Positions 34,515 through 47,480 of a stretch of DNA of 64,000 bases are shown here, piece by piece (within the stretch, counting starts at the first letter, position 1; the number at the start of each line of letters is the position of its first letter). The notes under the pieces were generated by a model that was not told the origin of the DNA, made no database searches, and saw only the letters and a program-made list of their open reading frames with translations. Origin of the DNA: Taenia hydatigena (Eukaryota > Platyhelminthes > Cestoda > Cyclophyllidea > Taeniidae); NCBI GenBank assembly GCA_036345935.2, contig JADWOT020000732.1, positions 1 through 64,000 of the forward strand, written 5' to 3'. The translations under genes and the position numbers were made by a program.

Positions 34515-36849
34515 TTGGCTGTGACAAATACACGCTTTTGGATAGTGGTTGAGTTTTATTTGGGTTAACTCGCAGTTCAATGCTCGCTTCATAAGCCTGC
34601 CAAGCCGAATTTAGAGCGTTGAAATAATCAAGGTTTGATGCGATAATGTTCATTTGTAGGGTCCGTTATTGCCTGAGTTGCGAAGTACTTTTCACTAAGG
34701 TAGGTGGGAAGATTAAGTCATTTTCAATGTAATGGGTTCACCTGCACGATTTTACAAGTAATCAGAATGCACTTAGCATGCATTGTATTCTGTTGCGGCT
34801 TGTGCTGCACTACCACAGATCATCCTTGCGATTCACTCTTTTCACGAGACACTCACCTCCATACTACACAGAAGTGGCGAACTCAATCCCATTGTCTTCG
34901 TCCGTCACCTAAAAACTAGTGCCTAGGAATGGATTGCTATTTCATTTCTGCGAAATCTTATATGCTCAGCGGTGCCTATATGCCATGCGCATTGAGCACT
35001 AATCTCAAACCTGAGAACAGCATCCTCTTTGATTCAGAGACTCTCATTAATGACTTTGATCTGACACATAATATATCCTAGGCGAAGAACGTTCAAATGC
35101 AAGCGAATTTGCACACTGGGATAGAAATCAAAATGAAGAAAAATATGTAGAATCTGAGCCTTCTAATGGGCTGCATTGTATCTTGACGAGTTCAGCTGGG
35201 CGCCAGAAACACTACTGGGGAAATTAGTTGGCCAAGATTTGTCAGCTATGGAACTAAGAATATGTGACGCTTCTTAGTGTCTCTCCATGAATTATCGAGC
35301 TGTGTCCCGTACTACAATGTCCAGCCATCCTACACGGAAAGAACTTTGATTTGGTCAAAGTCGCTTCTTGTACAATGTAATTACCTTAACTTTCCTCCAT
35401 ATATGTTTTGTTGCAATCGCGTGATAACCTTCCAATGCCGTTGAGGGAGCTTAAGTCCTCGCTTTGCACTAGTCCTTGGTTCTTCATCCTCCATGTGCTA
35501 CTACATCGATTGGAGCAAAACGCAACTTTGTGGTCAAGCTACATGGACTTGCCGCAGAAACTCACTTCCAACACTGTTGCAGCCAATGTAATTGCATCCA
35601 TCCTGCATTCTACTTTGTTTTTCACTGTCCACTCCTCTTATGCAGTTTAGTGCCGCATACCACAAATTCTTGATTAGCGTAGCCGTGATTGCCAGCCTAA
35701 TCATTTGTCCTGTCAGTAGCCTGGCGAAAAATCTGACACTTTTTGAAGGCTGACATCATCAATTCAGCCGAGTTAATGGAATTAGTGTGGTCAATGCAAG
35801 AAAAAATTTCCCTCCTTTCCCCTTCCTTCTAGGTTAATGTGCATCTAAAGGCACATGGTGCTATCGGCGGCCTCATCAGAAAATAAATGAGTGCGAGCAC
35901 GTTGCAGTTTAATTTGAGGAATGCAGCTTCAAATGTATCGTCGATTGCACGATTCGTTACAAAGTGACTTGCAAATGGAAAATCATTGCTAATGTATGTC
36001 AGATTAAAATTCAATGTGCCTCTTTTGACTTCATTTTTTCTGTATTTCTTTTAATTTTTGTTTTTGTTCAGGTAGTACATCAAATGCTTAGGTGTGCATC
36101 GTTATAATGTTTTCACTTCCTTTTAAAATGCAGTTTTTTCTTCAGTACCAACAGCATGCAGCTTGTGTTTGAGACTTGATAACTAACTGCAGACGAACTT
36201 CCACATCCCAGTGGATATCCGTCACAGCACATTCGCAGGTGATTGAAGCACTTCCCGCAGACACAACGCCACGAAACGTACAGACAATTATTAACTTTGT
36301 CAAAGTTAATAAGGTATCCGCTCGCTGTCGCATTAGTTGCTTCAGCCATGTAATTGTGCTCAGTTACTACTCGATTGGATCCCGTTTGTACCTCGTCTTC
36401 CATTATGCATTGATCTTAAGTTGCACTAGCGAAAATGGTTGTGATTTTGATTTTACAAGTCTTTCCAAATGTTTTCTTCGAGTGACTCATCGTCATCAAA
36501 ATCAAACTGTGTAGACCATTTTATAATGAGCGATTCATTTTACCACTGTCCATCACACCTGTTCCAAGTGCTCTACAAAAGAGTCTGGCAAAAAGCATAG
36601 CCCTGCTTTAGCTTCAAAACTGGAGTGAACAACGTTCTGTTTTAGACAAATCAAGGTGAGCAGCATAAAGTGCTGCGTCAGTACTGATGTACGGGCCTTA
36701 TGGGAGCCAAAATATGGCCGCAACAAGTGCCGTTAGGAACCACGGAAAACTCTTTTAATCGCCTAATGCATTTTCAGACCGCCTACAATTGGATATCACT
36801 GAACACACAATTAACAGGCAAAGAGATATTGTTTGGTCGTGAAAAAGAG
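34515..36849. other. Mostly featureless; one small family-R fragment
   Basis: The segment 35830-36020 (minus) matches the start of the family-R 5-prime module. On the minus strand it reads IDDTFEAAFLK and ALIYFLMRPP, against INDAFELAF and FNYLLMRPP in the copy at 52340-52470. The rest shows short frames only. Confidence 0.5.
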
Positions 36850-37240
36850 CGCATGAATGGTTAACAACAAATTGGCATCTTTAGACACTACAGCACAAAA
36901 CGATGCTCGAAACTGCTCATAGGATACGGGTCTTATTTGATAATCAATTATGTCACTTATGATAGATTTGAAAACGAAAACGTGTTTATAATAACATCAA
37001 GGAAAATCCAGACAATATAGGTTTGATCATTTTTTAAAAATAAATAGAGTACTGCACTGAATATTATTGGCGAGAGAAGTGTGTGGAACTAAATACACTA
37101 ACTAGTGGGTTTTGGCATAGCTCCACCATTTCAAGACAAAAGCCGCATTGTTCATGATCGAATAACGCCTAATTTGGAACTGGATGCCGCATAGAGTGCT
37201 AAAACTCCTCAGCTATTTCTGACACAAAAGTACAGTAGTT
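36850..37240 (-). repeat. Family R fragment, copy R5
   Basis: Reverse-orientation match to the R4 copy at 60250-60720 and to about 18010-18300 in R1. Landmarks on the plus strand are CTGCTCATAGGATAC, ACTGCACTGAATATTATTGG and GTGCTAAAACTCCT. It is strongly diverged and truncated. Confidence 0.65.
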
Positions 37241-38319
37241 ATTTGAATAAAACAAGAATCATTAGTAGATTTTGTGTTATATTTTCATGTCATTGAATGG
37301 TGTGCCGTGAATTGCCACTCGATGTGTCTTTTTGATGCGTGTGATTCCCCGCTGACGTTATTGACGTAATGAAAGGGAGAAATGCACCTTCTTTCCCATG
37401 CGAGTGCCACAAAGAGCATTGAGCCAGTCATGCTCTGTCTTCTAGCCATTTTGATACTGTACACGTTATAAAGGGTGAAGTTATTCAACATTCGGCTAAA
37501 CGAAAACGCCTTTCTTAGAGTCGATGTAAGCCTACGCTTGTCTTCCTCGGTACCCACAACGAGTTAACTTACTGCCATTTTAGTCATTACTAAATTGCGC
37601 TCTTGAGTTTGTCCTTCCCTATTTAGAAGCCGAATGATTACCAGTGCAAAAGGAAAGCGAGACGAGTAGTGTTGCATATCATTCCAGTACTTATAGGAAA
37701 CAATCCCATATACCACGCTATTTGTTATTAAACATCTTATTGTATAGCAAATTTTTATACATTTTTAGAAGAGTCAGCTTTTGCTATCACTTTTGCGAGC
37801 ATCTCAGATACTTTAAATCGCTCAGTCCCGATTGGCCGAAAAAAATTGATGAAGACAAATCTGCAGCACGTGGCGTGGCATCTCTTAAGTCACGTGTACA
37901 GTTCAAGTTTTAAATTTACCAGCGGATTTGGGAGTATGGGAGGGCGGCATATCTCCAGATTTAGTGGCCTTTCTATTGTTAGTCTGCGGAAAGTTAAGGT
38001 GCTGACCCAGCCACCATGGCAGATGTCTAATGCCATGGGTCAAGAATGAGCATTGAGTTGAAAAGCCCCATAATGACATTGCTATTTGTGAGCGAAGGCC
38101 CTGTCTCTGGCGATCAGATTTATTATGTGTAGCATGATAGTAAGTAAAGATTATCAGCATTAGCGTAAGATATTTTGAGGCAAGCCCTAAAGGCATTCAG
38201 TCTGAATGAAAGTACAGCAAAGGCTAGAATGAAATAGTGCAACGCCCTAAATGTGAAGCTCAATGAATCAGTGTAATTATTTTGTTGTAACCCTTATTAG
38301 GGCACTTGATGACTATGAG

Positions 38320-38600
38320 TCAACCGCATTCCTCATGGGATGATGAACATCCGAGCGAGATATATGAGTGAAATCACTGATAAGGGGCTCAAACAAGAAG
38401 ATAAAATACGGTGCAATCCGATACGACATTAAGCATATGGAATGTATTGAACCATAAGGCGTCGAAGAAAAGAGAGCAGGTAAAATCAAAAGGTGCAAAT
38501 ATGAGGATTAGAACCTTCAACTACGATTCGATTCAACTAACCACATCTTACAGAAGACAACAAATCACAAATGCGGACAGATTTCCCGGTGCAGGTGCTT
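38320..38600 (-). repeat. Repeat segment S, copy 1
   Basis: Matches 40800-41070 in the same orientation with scattered substitutions. Landmarks are GATGATGAACATCC, AATCACTGATAAGGGGCTC, GGTGCAATCCGATAC and TTAAGCATATGGAATG. Related sequence lies in reverse near 42660-42800 and 50060-50340, where it is the 3-prime part of the family-R subtype found at 48850-50500, which fixes its orientation as minus. Confidence 0.75.
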
Positions 38601-39189
38601 GCGTTGACCAGATCGCAGAATGGAGCGTGGTAGGTGCATGGCGCATCAACATCGTTGTCGTGTAAGAGCAGCGATTTGTAGTCCAAAATTGGAAAAGCCT
38701 TAAGCATGAACGGGGTAAAGAAGTGGTGCGAATGAAAGGCATATGCACTGGCCACAAGTTCGACAACCTACAACTGGAGTGGAACCGATGTGTCTTGATG
38801 TGATCATTATGATGAGCACCACTACTATAATAGGTTTTGGCAGAATGACTACCGTAAACGTGATCACTGTGACACAGCAAATCAAACTTCCTTACTTTCA
38901 AATTCGATATCAGCCCGACTTACTGCTTTTTGCCTGTAGAGTTATCAAAGAAGCATTGAGAAGGGTGATATTGATGAAAAAATAGTCAAACAAAGTTGAC
39001 TATTTGGTCCCTAAGCATGCTGTTCTGGTAAGCAGAACAGGATCACACCTCGTTGCTCTAAGCCGCTTCTCCAAGGGGATGCCTTAGAGAAGTCGTAAAC
39101 TACATTTTCCTTCCAGTCAAGGCGTTTCGCCACCAAAGGCTGGTGGATGAAAGGCCTTACGTAGCTCTAAAATATCTTTCAAATTTATT

Positions 39190-40610
39190 AAAAGCAAGTT
39201 CCTTAGAGCTGGCTTTATCGGTTTTCGAATATTTCGGTTTCTGCCCTAAACTCTTCCTCCTCCTCTTGCTGTGCTTCCAACTCATGCACCAATCAGCATC
39301 GTGCTGACAGTTGTTTGTCCAAATAATTGCTGCAACTTTGACAGCTATTCAATCTGAATTCGATGCAATATCCACGTAGGCTAGCAATTCGGCTACAGAC
39401 GTAGTTTGAGGTCGAACGAAAAGTTATACGAATGGTTGGTACTTATAAGTTGTCAACTATGGCGTTAATTGTCAAAAGGACTGCCTGAGTTGCCATGTCT
39501 CACTAGCTGCCACTGATACCTGATGCGACCTCTTGAGGCCGTCGTATCAGCGTCAGAGCACTGGTCACTTCTCTTGTAGACATGAGCCATCATTGACTCT
39601 GCGTCAAGCCTTTTTGATCACTCTAGCTGATACTTTTCGAAAAGTAGGCAAGTATAAGATACCTTATGCTAGTATGGTGGAGAAGACTACTTTTTAGTTG
39701 AAATTAACTTCCTAGCTTCCTACTAAGCAGTATTGTTTTAATGTGAGAGCCATGCGATTGTGGCAACACAGTCTCATAAAAATGCAGTAGTTTTGGGCAA
39801 GGGGATGTGCTTGTAATAGTCTGATAAAGGAGGGTCTTACTGACACAGGCTGGATTACTCTTGAGCTCCTAAGTAGAGTAACAGAAGAGAGACCGTAAAA
39901 TTGGGAATCCGGGTGCTCTGACGTAAGCATGTGGACAATTTACGAACTCCCACACTTGCAGAATATAGTAAGCAGATACTGTTGTCGCGTTCCATATCAT
40001 TCTACATGGTAAATCATAGCAGGCTGACCTTCAAGTTTGCTTGTTTCACTCCCTTGTGCCACAAAAGAATTATCAGTTCTCTTCGAAAGACTGAAAGAAG
40101 CATTTGTGAATGCAAACTATACAGATACACTTTAAGAAACGCACTTCTATGCACTTACACTCAATTATTTTTTTGGTGTGATCGCCGATCGCACCATAGA
40201 CGGAGTATTCATTTCCACCACCGAAGTCACTGTCTCTTCCTTTGGTATTGCCCTATTCAATGGAGTAGCATGTACTGAAACGATCAGCAATCAAGTACAG
40301 TGCAAAAGGATGTAGCATGATGGGATAGAAATTGACCTCACGAAACACCACAAATGTGTCACAAATGACGTAAGTCGTTTGTAAGAACAGTTTTTGGTCT
40401 CATTTTTGTACTGCAGCGTCTAAAATGCCAATTATTTATCAAGAGTTCCCGCGCCCTTTTATTTCACCGTCAGTTGCCTCCATGCCTTACTGTACCCTGA
40501 AACAGGTCTGACAATGCTTAATATACGTCGGGTTGGAAACATCACCTGTAGATAAAGTCGCTAATCCAATCACTTTTCCTCTGGGAGCTCTACTCCAATC
40601 AAAATGGCCT
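39190..40610 (+). repeat. Family R copy R2 with a head-to-tail junction
   Basis: Bases 39219-40050 match 20115-20885 of R1, the 3-prime end of the unit, including GCGACCTCTTGAGGCCGTCG and GATACTTTTCGAAAA. Without a gap, 40060-40330 match the 5-prime module (TTCCACCACCGAAGTCACTG, CCTATTCAATG), and 40350-40610 match about 53340-53600. The order 3-prime end then 5-prime start is that of two units in tandem, with a deletion inside the second. Confidence 0.65.
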
Positions 40611-40810
40611 AAGGAAAAAACGAGAGTCACAGGCCCTTGCACAACGATGCAACAAAATCGCTTAGAGAAGGAGCGAAAAGCGCATCCTCGTGTAGACAGG
40701 AACTACAAAATTGACTACAGGAGGAAGGAAAACCGCAGTCTCGTGTGGACGAATACAACAAAATTGCCCACGGAAGGAACAAAAATCACTGTCTCGTGCA
40801 ATCCTCATAA
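40590..40810 (+). repeat. 53-base minisatellite, array 2
   Basis: About four units of the same minisatellite found at 26000-26870. The CGTGTAGAC-like block starts near 40636, 40689, 40742 and 40795, exactly 53 bases apart, with AACTACAAAATT and GGAACAAAAATC elements in the same order. It is bounded left by family-R sequence and right by repeat segment S. A 123-codon frame (40533-40904) runs through it by chance. Confidence 0.8.
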
Positions 40811-41070
40811 GATGATGAACATCCAAGCGAGGGGTATGAGTAAAATCACTGATAAGGGGCTCAAATGCGAAGATAAAATGCGGTGCAATCCGATACAACA
40901 TTAAGCATATGGAATGTATGGAATCATGGAACGTCAAAGAAAAGATAGTAGGTAAATTAAAAGGTGCAAATGGTCAAAATGTGAGAATTAGAACCTTCAA
41001 CCACGATTAGGTTCAACTGACCACATCTTACAGAAGGCAACAAATAATAAGTGAAGACAAATTCCCTGAT
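40800..41070 (-). repeat. Repeat segment S, copy 2
   Basis: Partner of 38320-38600. It continues without a break into the reverse-oriented family-R module at 41330-42130, so together 42130 down to 40800 form one reversed copy equivalent to 48960-50340. Confidence 0.75.
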
Positions 41071-41329
41071 GTAGGCGCATTCTCACGTGTCACTGAAGCA
41101 GTGATTATAACCCTTGCAGTAGATCCGTCAGCACAAGTCATGTAGACGACATATCCCTTCCCTTCTCGGCTAGCGCTGCTTCAATGAACGCATTCAGCTA
41201 ATTGTTTGTGCTCAGCCGCATCTCGATGGTCCCATAAAGTAAAAGGCGGAAGTTAGTCTTGCAAACAGTAATTTCTTTTCCCTTTAAACAGGTCATTCTG
41301 ATCATTGTGTTTTATGCAGGGCAGCAAAC

Positions 41330-42130
41330 GAGCAGAGAAAATGGATGTGGACTGAGTCCTAATGAACAAGATTGGGGTATGTGCCACTTCGTCGAGCAAA
41401 ATAAGGAAAGGCACGCAGACTGCAGATAAGAAATTGATAATCTACTAGAGGTTAGTATTAATTGAAAAGAGGAAAATCACAAGTGCGTAAGCACAGGAAC
41501 TTTTGTTTGGTTTACTTCGGTGCGTCAATATGATCATTCTGAATCGTAGTGCTCAGTATAACACAAAATCCTGTCAGTGACTTAAGCAGTGTGAACATCT
41601 CGAAGTGTGCATTTGCAGTTGTAGAAGGCAGTGCTTTTCTCTCCACAGACGAAACGTTTTTGCTGTAACACTTAAGCAAGCATTGAAGGAGCTGATGCTA
41701 TTAGTGATGTGGGGGAAGTGGCTGGGATGGTGCGAGAGGAAAGAGAAGTAATAGATTATGCGGGTGGTCATGAGGGCTGAGGGACAAGTAGTAATTTTCA
41801 TGAGGAGAACGAGCGTCAGCGACAACCGCGCGTAGATGCCCGTGGGTTTAGGCACCCCATCGAGGTTATTCTGCGTTGGTCTGTGTCAGTACACACGCTG
41901 GTGGCAGAAGTGGAAAGTCCGGGGTTGCTGACACACTTTGCTGCACTTCACCCATCTCTACCTTACTCTTGCCATCTCTGCAACTCTTTATTCTTCTACA
42001 CTTTTCCTACACATTTGCGCTATTTCGGGCAGTCGGTTCCTATGCCACCACATCACATTTCTTCGCATAGCACTTGGCTGCAGATAATTGCACGTATGTA
42101 TTACTGCATTGAACTGCATTTCCTTACGCA
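41330..42130 (-). repeat. Family R module, reversed copy
   Basis: Reverse complement of the module seen at 44940-45700 and 48960-49730. Landmarks on the plus strand are CGACAACCGCGCGTAGATGC, GGGTTTAGGCACCCC, CGGGGTTGCTGACAC and GGGCAGTCGGTTCCTATGCC. With 44940-45700 it forms an inverted pair about 2.8 kb apart. Confidence 0.75.
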
Positions 42131-42329
42131 GGCACCGTAAATTTTTCTTCGACTTCAGTAGCAAAGGATTGTCAAGTGAGGTAGAACAAGACAGAGGAAT
42201 GGGAGTGGAGAGAAACTTCGCTTAAAGCAGCACCTTTACTCTAAGGATGTTAGAGACATATTGCAAGCTTGATTAAATGGACTTTTGTCACATCTTCCTC
42301 CTCCGCACTTTCCCTTCTCCACATGCTAC

Positions 42330-43010
42330 TCATTGGCAAGGATGTAACCAGTGAAGTTGCTAAGGTGATCAAACATAATGTAAAAGAAATTAGTGCTTAC
42401 GAGTCCAACCTCAAACTTTCACTTATTCGGGAGCATCAGGATGTAGCTGAGCACAAGCAAGTAGTTAAATGCATTCTTTGAGAAAATAGTAGCTGACAGG
42501 TCTACAAAAAGCAGGACAATCACAGCATTGGCTTCAATTGCGAAAATGCTTAGATCATAAAAGCTGCCCTACATTATAGTTGCGATACCTCATGCAAACA
42601 TTATAATAGTCTGCACCTTTTTACGGTTTTCCATGCCCATCTTAAATAATTTGCCCTCTTTATTTCGTTGATTTGTGATACGATGCATTTTACTTGCGCG
42701 GCTTCTCATCGTGTCAGACCACGTTCAATCTTTTCATAGGTGCCCATGCTCCGTGATTTTATTCGCATCTCTTGCTCGGATGCCTAGCCGTTCGTAAAGA
42801 ATAGGCTTCAAAAATGTGGTTAGATTATAAATTTATCGACAGGCGATGATGAAATGCGTTGACTTTTGTGCTCTATGTTGCTGACTTCAATAGCCCAAAA
42901 ATTCCATGTCCATGTGTTGTGTATGGAAACGTGTCAAGCTCTTAAACAAATAAACAAGCGTATGTATGTGCGTACGCGCAAGAAATGCCAATGATACTGT
43001 TGACAGGATT
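42330..43010 (+). repeat. Family R subtype 3-prime portion
   Basis: Matches 49770-50500 in the same orientation. AGTGCTTACGA is shared, as are GCACAAGCAAGTAGTTAAAT-type sequence, CACGGTTTTC-like sequence, CTCTTGCTCGGATG versus CTCTTGCTTGGATG, and GAATAGGCTTC. A short peptide similarity (ISAYES and EHKQVV against VSAYEN and KNKQVT) persists in one frame between stops. It is placed back to back with the reversed module ending at 42130. Confidence 0.6.
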
Positions 43011-44869
43011 GTGGGGAAGGCTGTTGTCTGTACAAGTTTACAGAACTTTCATTTGATGAGTGACCTACGTGTCGTACAAAGAGATGTAGTAAAGGTATGC
43101 AGAAAACTATTTAAAATTCTTCCGCACGAGCATTACAAATGACTGACCTAAGGGGATATCAGGCTGAAGAAGTAACGTTGTGGCAGTTTCTGCTCTCAAG
43201 CTCGTTGGGCAAGTAAGCACAGACATTGGACGCAGCAGATCGAGTGTATACGAATCGGAGTGCATGCTTAAAAGCAAATTTTACCCTGTCTCTTTAATCC
43301 CACATTTGAGTTGCTACACCATTCCATTTAAGACTTCGATGTACCTTTCTTCAAGATGGACAAGGTGGAGACAGTTCTGAAATAGCTTACGTTAATACTG
43401 ATAACTTGTATGCGTACTACGCCACAGGCCTGAAAAGATATCATTAGAGGAAGAAGTGATGAGACAGCTGCCCTCAGGTTCCATGTTCGCAAGGAATTAA
43501 AGGTCACTGCGAGGCTTTGCAACTCAGCGCTCATTCATGTACAAGTCAGTCCACGACATCAGATATCTGCCCATGGAAGTTTGCACCAGAATCTTGAAAT
43601 TGGCGCATGTCGTGATTTTCCTGCTAATATCTGAGTTGACATAGCTACGCAAGGGGATAGCACAGTTCCGGACGATTTTAAACTGACTTGGAGGCATTAA
43701 AGCATTAGTAAAGCTTTATGCCCACAAGCATCGGATCAATTATGCTTGGCTATCTTTTCTCAGATTGACTTCACAAGCGTAGCAATGCATATTTTGATGG
43801 CACACATTCTTTGTAGACTACTTGCTTGCGTTAGCAGTGCACAATGTTATAGTAGTTGCTGTGTTTTGGACTGCTTGATTGCGACGGTAGACACTATGCC
43901 CCATAGCAGATGCCATCTTTGGTATCTTTCAAGAACGTAAGCAACCCACGAAGTGAGCACAATTGATTTGGGATCAGCTTCGCTTGTTGCTTTCTCAAGG
44001 ATTAAAGTATCTCATACTAGCATTAAAACGACTTCTTGCTAAAGCGAGGAAAAAAACGCGATTGCACAGCTATGCCTCATAAATTATAACTTTAAGAAGA
44101 ATTACAGCTCGCCGAGCTCTGATGTTCCACTTGGCCTAGTGAGTGGATAATCATGCAGGAGATCAGGATGCTGCACACTAAATATTAACCATACTCGAAG
44201 TAGTTTTGCCTTGCGTCTTGATAATATGGTTTATAATGTTCTACATGTTCTACTAATCAATGGCTACTCAGCCGTGCTGAACGTTAAAACATAAGTTGCA
44301 TTCATCAGCTTTGCCCCTTACTTGCCTTCCTGCAGACTTGGTGTTGTGCCTTGTTCCTACTGCTCGTGCATATTTGAACATTGCCGCTACCTTAAGCATC
44401 GGGTAAAAGAGAAGCGTTTGGGTGTGCAGATGTAGGTTATTGCACTAAGTAAAGGAAGAGAAGCACGCTTTCACTGGTTTTGATCCTGTGATTTAAGCCT
44501 CAGCTAAAAAGTAGTTATGATGATATTGAGATTACCACCTTCTCAACTCCTTAGTTTGTCGCCAAGTGGTTAATTAGTCTATCGTTCCTATAGGTGAGTC
44601 CCTACGCCTTAAGAAGGCATCTAATGTGTGCACAGGGACTGTGATTTATGTATTTGGGATTTATTCGCCTTCAAAAACACGAAGATGGGGGTCACTGAGT
44701 CACTTTCCTCTTCACTGTCCTTCACTTTGCCACCCTGTGTCTACAACAAAATTGGTGTGTGTCCGTAGACATTTTCTTCTCCTTCTTTTTAAAGGACGGC
44801 TAAAAGGTAGTTTCTTTAAACGCTGTCCCGAAAACATGTAAATTCGCACATTTAAGTAAACTGTGCTTA
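43011..44869. other. No supported feature
   Basis: Short frames only. I saw neither splice-consistent exons nor clear copies of the repeat families here. Confidence 0.4.
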
Positions 44870-45720
44870 GATTATTGATAACACCGTTGGCAGCACCATG
44901 AATGCATTTTTCACTTTTACAAACAGCTTCGTTACCTCCTTTTTTAGCACTTCTTTATTCAATACATGAATACATACGTGTAATAATCTGCAATGAAGTG
45001 CTGTGCGAAGGAATGTGATGTGGTGGTATAGGAGCCGACTGTCCGAAATAGCACGAATGTGCAGAAGAGAGGACCAAAGTAGAGATGGTTGAGGTAAAGC
45101 AAAGTGTGCCAGCGACCCTGGGCTTTCCACTTCCGTCACCAGCGCGTGTAATAACCCTGACCAACGGAGAATAACCTCGATGGAGTGCCTAAACCCAAGG
45201 GCATCTACGCGCGGTTGTCGCTGACGTTCGTTCTCCTCATGCAAATTACTACTTGACCCTCAGCTCTCATGACTTCCCCTTTCTGTCATACCGTCCCAGC
45301 TACTCCCCACAAATCACTAATTGAATCAGATTCAGCATTCGTTTAGTGTTACAGTAAGCACGTTTCGTCGGCGGAGAGGAGAGCACTGCTTTTTTCAACC
45401 GCAACTGTGCGCTTCAAGATGTTTGCACTGCTTAAATCGATGACAGGATTTCGTATTTCGCTAAACACCACCATTCAAGGTGGTCATATTAACCCACAGA
45501 AGTACACTGAACGAGAGTTCTTGCGCCTACGCATTTGTGTTCTTCTTCCTTCTAAGTCATACTAACCTCCAGTAGGTTATTAATTTCTCATCCGCTGTCT
45601 GCGTGCCTTTTTTTAAATTTTGCTCTACATAGTTGCGCATATCCCAATCTTGTTCATTAAGTATCAGTCCCTATCCTTTCCCCTTGTTCGATTGCTGCTC
45701 TGCGTTAAACACATTAGAAG
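44870..45720 (+). repeat. Family R module, direct copy
   Basis: Contains the module landmarks in order: ATAATCTGCAATGAAG, GTGATGTGGTGGTATAGGAG, CTTTCCACTTCCGTCACC, GGGCATCTACGCGCGGTTG, TCGCTGACG, GACAGGATTTCG and TTGTTCATTAAG. It is the closest relative in this window of the reversed copy at 41330-42130. Confidence 0.75.
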
Positions 45721-47279
45721 TGCTGAAATTAGTGCTGTAAAGTGACTCAAAGCACCAATTGTGTCGCCACAAATGTTAAAATAGCAAAGGTAAATATTAC
45801 AAATGAACGCGAACTCAGAAAAGATAACCAAGATTAATCGCTTCGAAAGCAGCCTTTGCGTGTAGAGTTACCGAATTGTTTTGAAATGTGAGTGTCACCA
45901 AGCTATTTTACTCTTCTCTTCACTACTTTATTCTCCATTCGGAGCTAATTTGATGCAGTTAAGGGTGTTAGATACATACGGCTTTGTTCGAGCTCCATCC
46001 TCATAAGCGTGTGAGTTCACCTGGCTTCAACTCCAATTTGGACCACAACTGATGGTCTTGTCTGCCAGTTATGGCTCGATCCTCGTTGTTTCTGCATATT
46101 CGGTTGCTTCATTTCGGCAATCTTATGGATTGAGAGAAAAAATCTCTTTTAACGTCAAGCTCTAGAGGGCACGAAACAAAGAACTCATGATTCTGATGAC
46201 GCTGCTGCAAACATGCGAGAGCATGTTTAAATTTTGATCGCAAGAATAGTATAAGCTTTAACAGTCAAATTACCTCCAATCATAAGCCTTATTTTGAATA
46301 AATCTGTCTCTTTGATTTCTAAAATTGTGTGTGGTATGTCTCTATGCTTCATCCTGAAGTCGCAAAACACCTCAGTCTGAAACATTTGATGCGACATGCA
46401 CTAAGAAATGCCTACACCAATAGGGTATTGGTTAACTATGTGCCAGATTATGTAGCCTTATCAGCCGAAATGGGCTGTACTTTTCTTTGCTGCTCAGTCA
46501 AAGAACTGCGCCCATGCTTGGCCATTCTTTTCCCTAGGCTAGTGTGGACATCGTCTGCATTTTGGCACTAAAAACCTCACGCAAATCTGCAAGTGAAGTG
46601 CTGCTCTGGTCGGAGCCGCATGCACGTCTAACCCTAAAACAATTCGGCAAGCTGGCTATTTTGCTTAAGTGACATCATGGTTAGAAGATGCTATGGACAA
46701 TCAGACATGAGTAAACAAGGGATGGGATGAAGGAATGGTTGAAGTAGTGCTCTTCATGAAGAGACTCAAAGAAATTGGTGGCGCCAGAGCTAATGGGTTG
46801 GGCAGCAGAGAAATGACCTGCGTAGGAGAGAAAAGCGAGCCGCCTTGGCATGAATCTCTAGGGCCCAAATTCGGTGTCTGGGTGAATTCCCTCACAAAGG
46901 GCGAGTTGTAGAAGACCTGTGGCATTTGGTGCAAATTGCATAATATAAAATGCACTTGTCAAATGGCTCTTTAATGGCGCAGAATAAAAGTCCTTAAGGA
47001 ATATAGAACGTATTGAAGGGAGGAGGGAATGCAAACTCTTAGTTTGTTCAAATCCGCTTAATCAAAAATTTTAAGCAACATTCTGTTAAAGTGTTGCTTA
47101 GAGACTAGTAGCACTTATCAGATTTCGGCATAGTTATTAGTGCATCAGTAGAGCTTTGCATAAAGATGCAAGTTAGGGAAATCAGTTTTCACAATGGTGA
47201 TGGCGATGCCACGAGCGCTGCAGAGTCAGTTCATGTTTATGTCTCTGAAAAAGAACAAGTGGCTGTACGATAGAGCACT
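45721..47279. other. No supported gene
   Basis: An 80-codon plus-strand frame (46329-46571, with HPEVAKHLSLKHLMRHAL) is mildly coding-like but isolated. I see nothing else. Confidence 0.35.
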
Positions 47280-47480
47280 GATGAGTGGAGAGTAAAACAG
47301 GAGCACAAAGAGAGTAGGAAACAGGACAAAAGGAAAGTGATGACAAGCGCGACAAAGTAAACCAGCAACCCTGAACATTCTATACCTGCCACTTGCATAT
47401 GCCTTAATCCAGAGCAGCGTAGCATAACTCCCAAGGCGTACTGAATCCAAGGCTATACGCGCGACACCACTATTAACGTA
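47280..47480 (+). repeat. Family R module fragment
   Basis: Degenerate central part of the module: CACAAAGAGAGTAGGAAAC, AAACCAGCAACCCTGAACAT, CAGCGTAGCATAACTCCCAA and GGCTATACGCGCGACA. It is truncated at both sides. Confidence 0.55.

Noticed and set aside
40533..40904. 123-codon plus-strand frame
   Set aside because: It runs through the end of a family-R copy, the 53-base minisatellite and repeat segment S, so it has no single origin as a gene.
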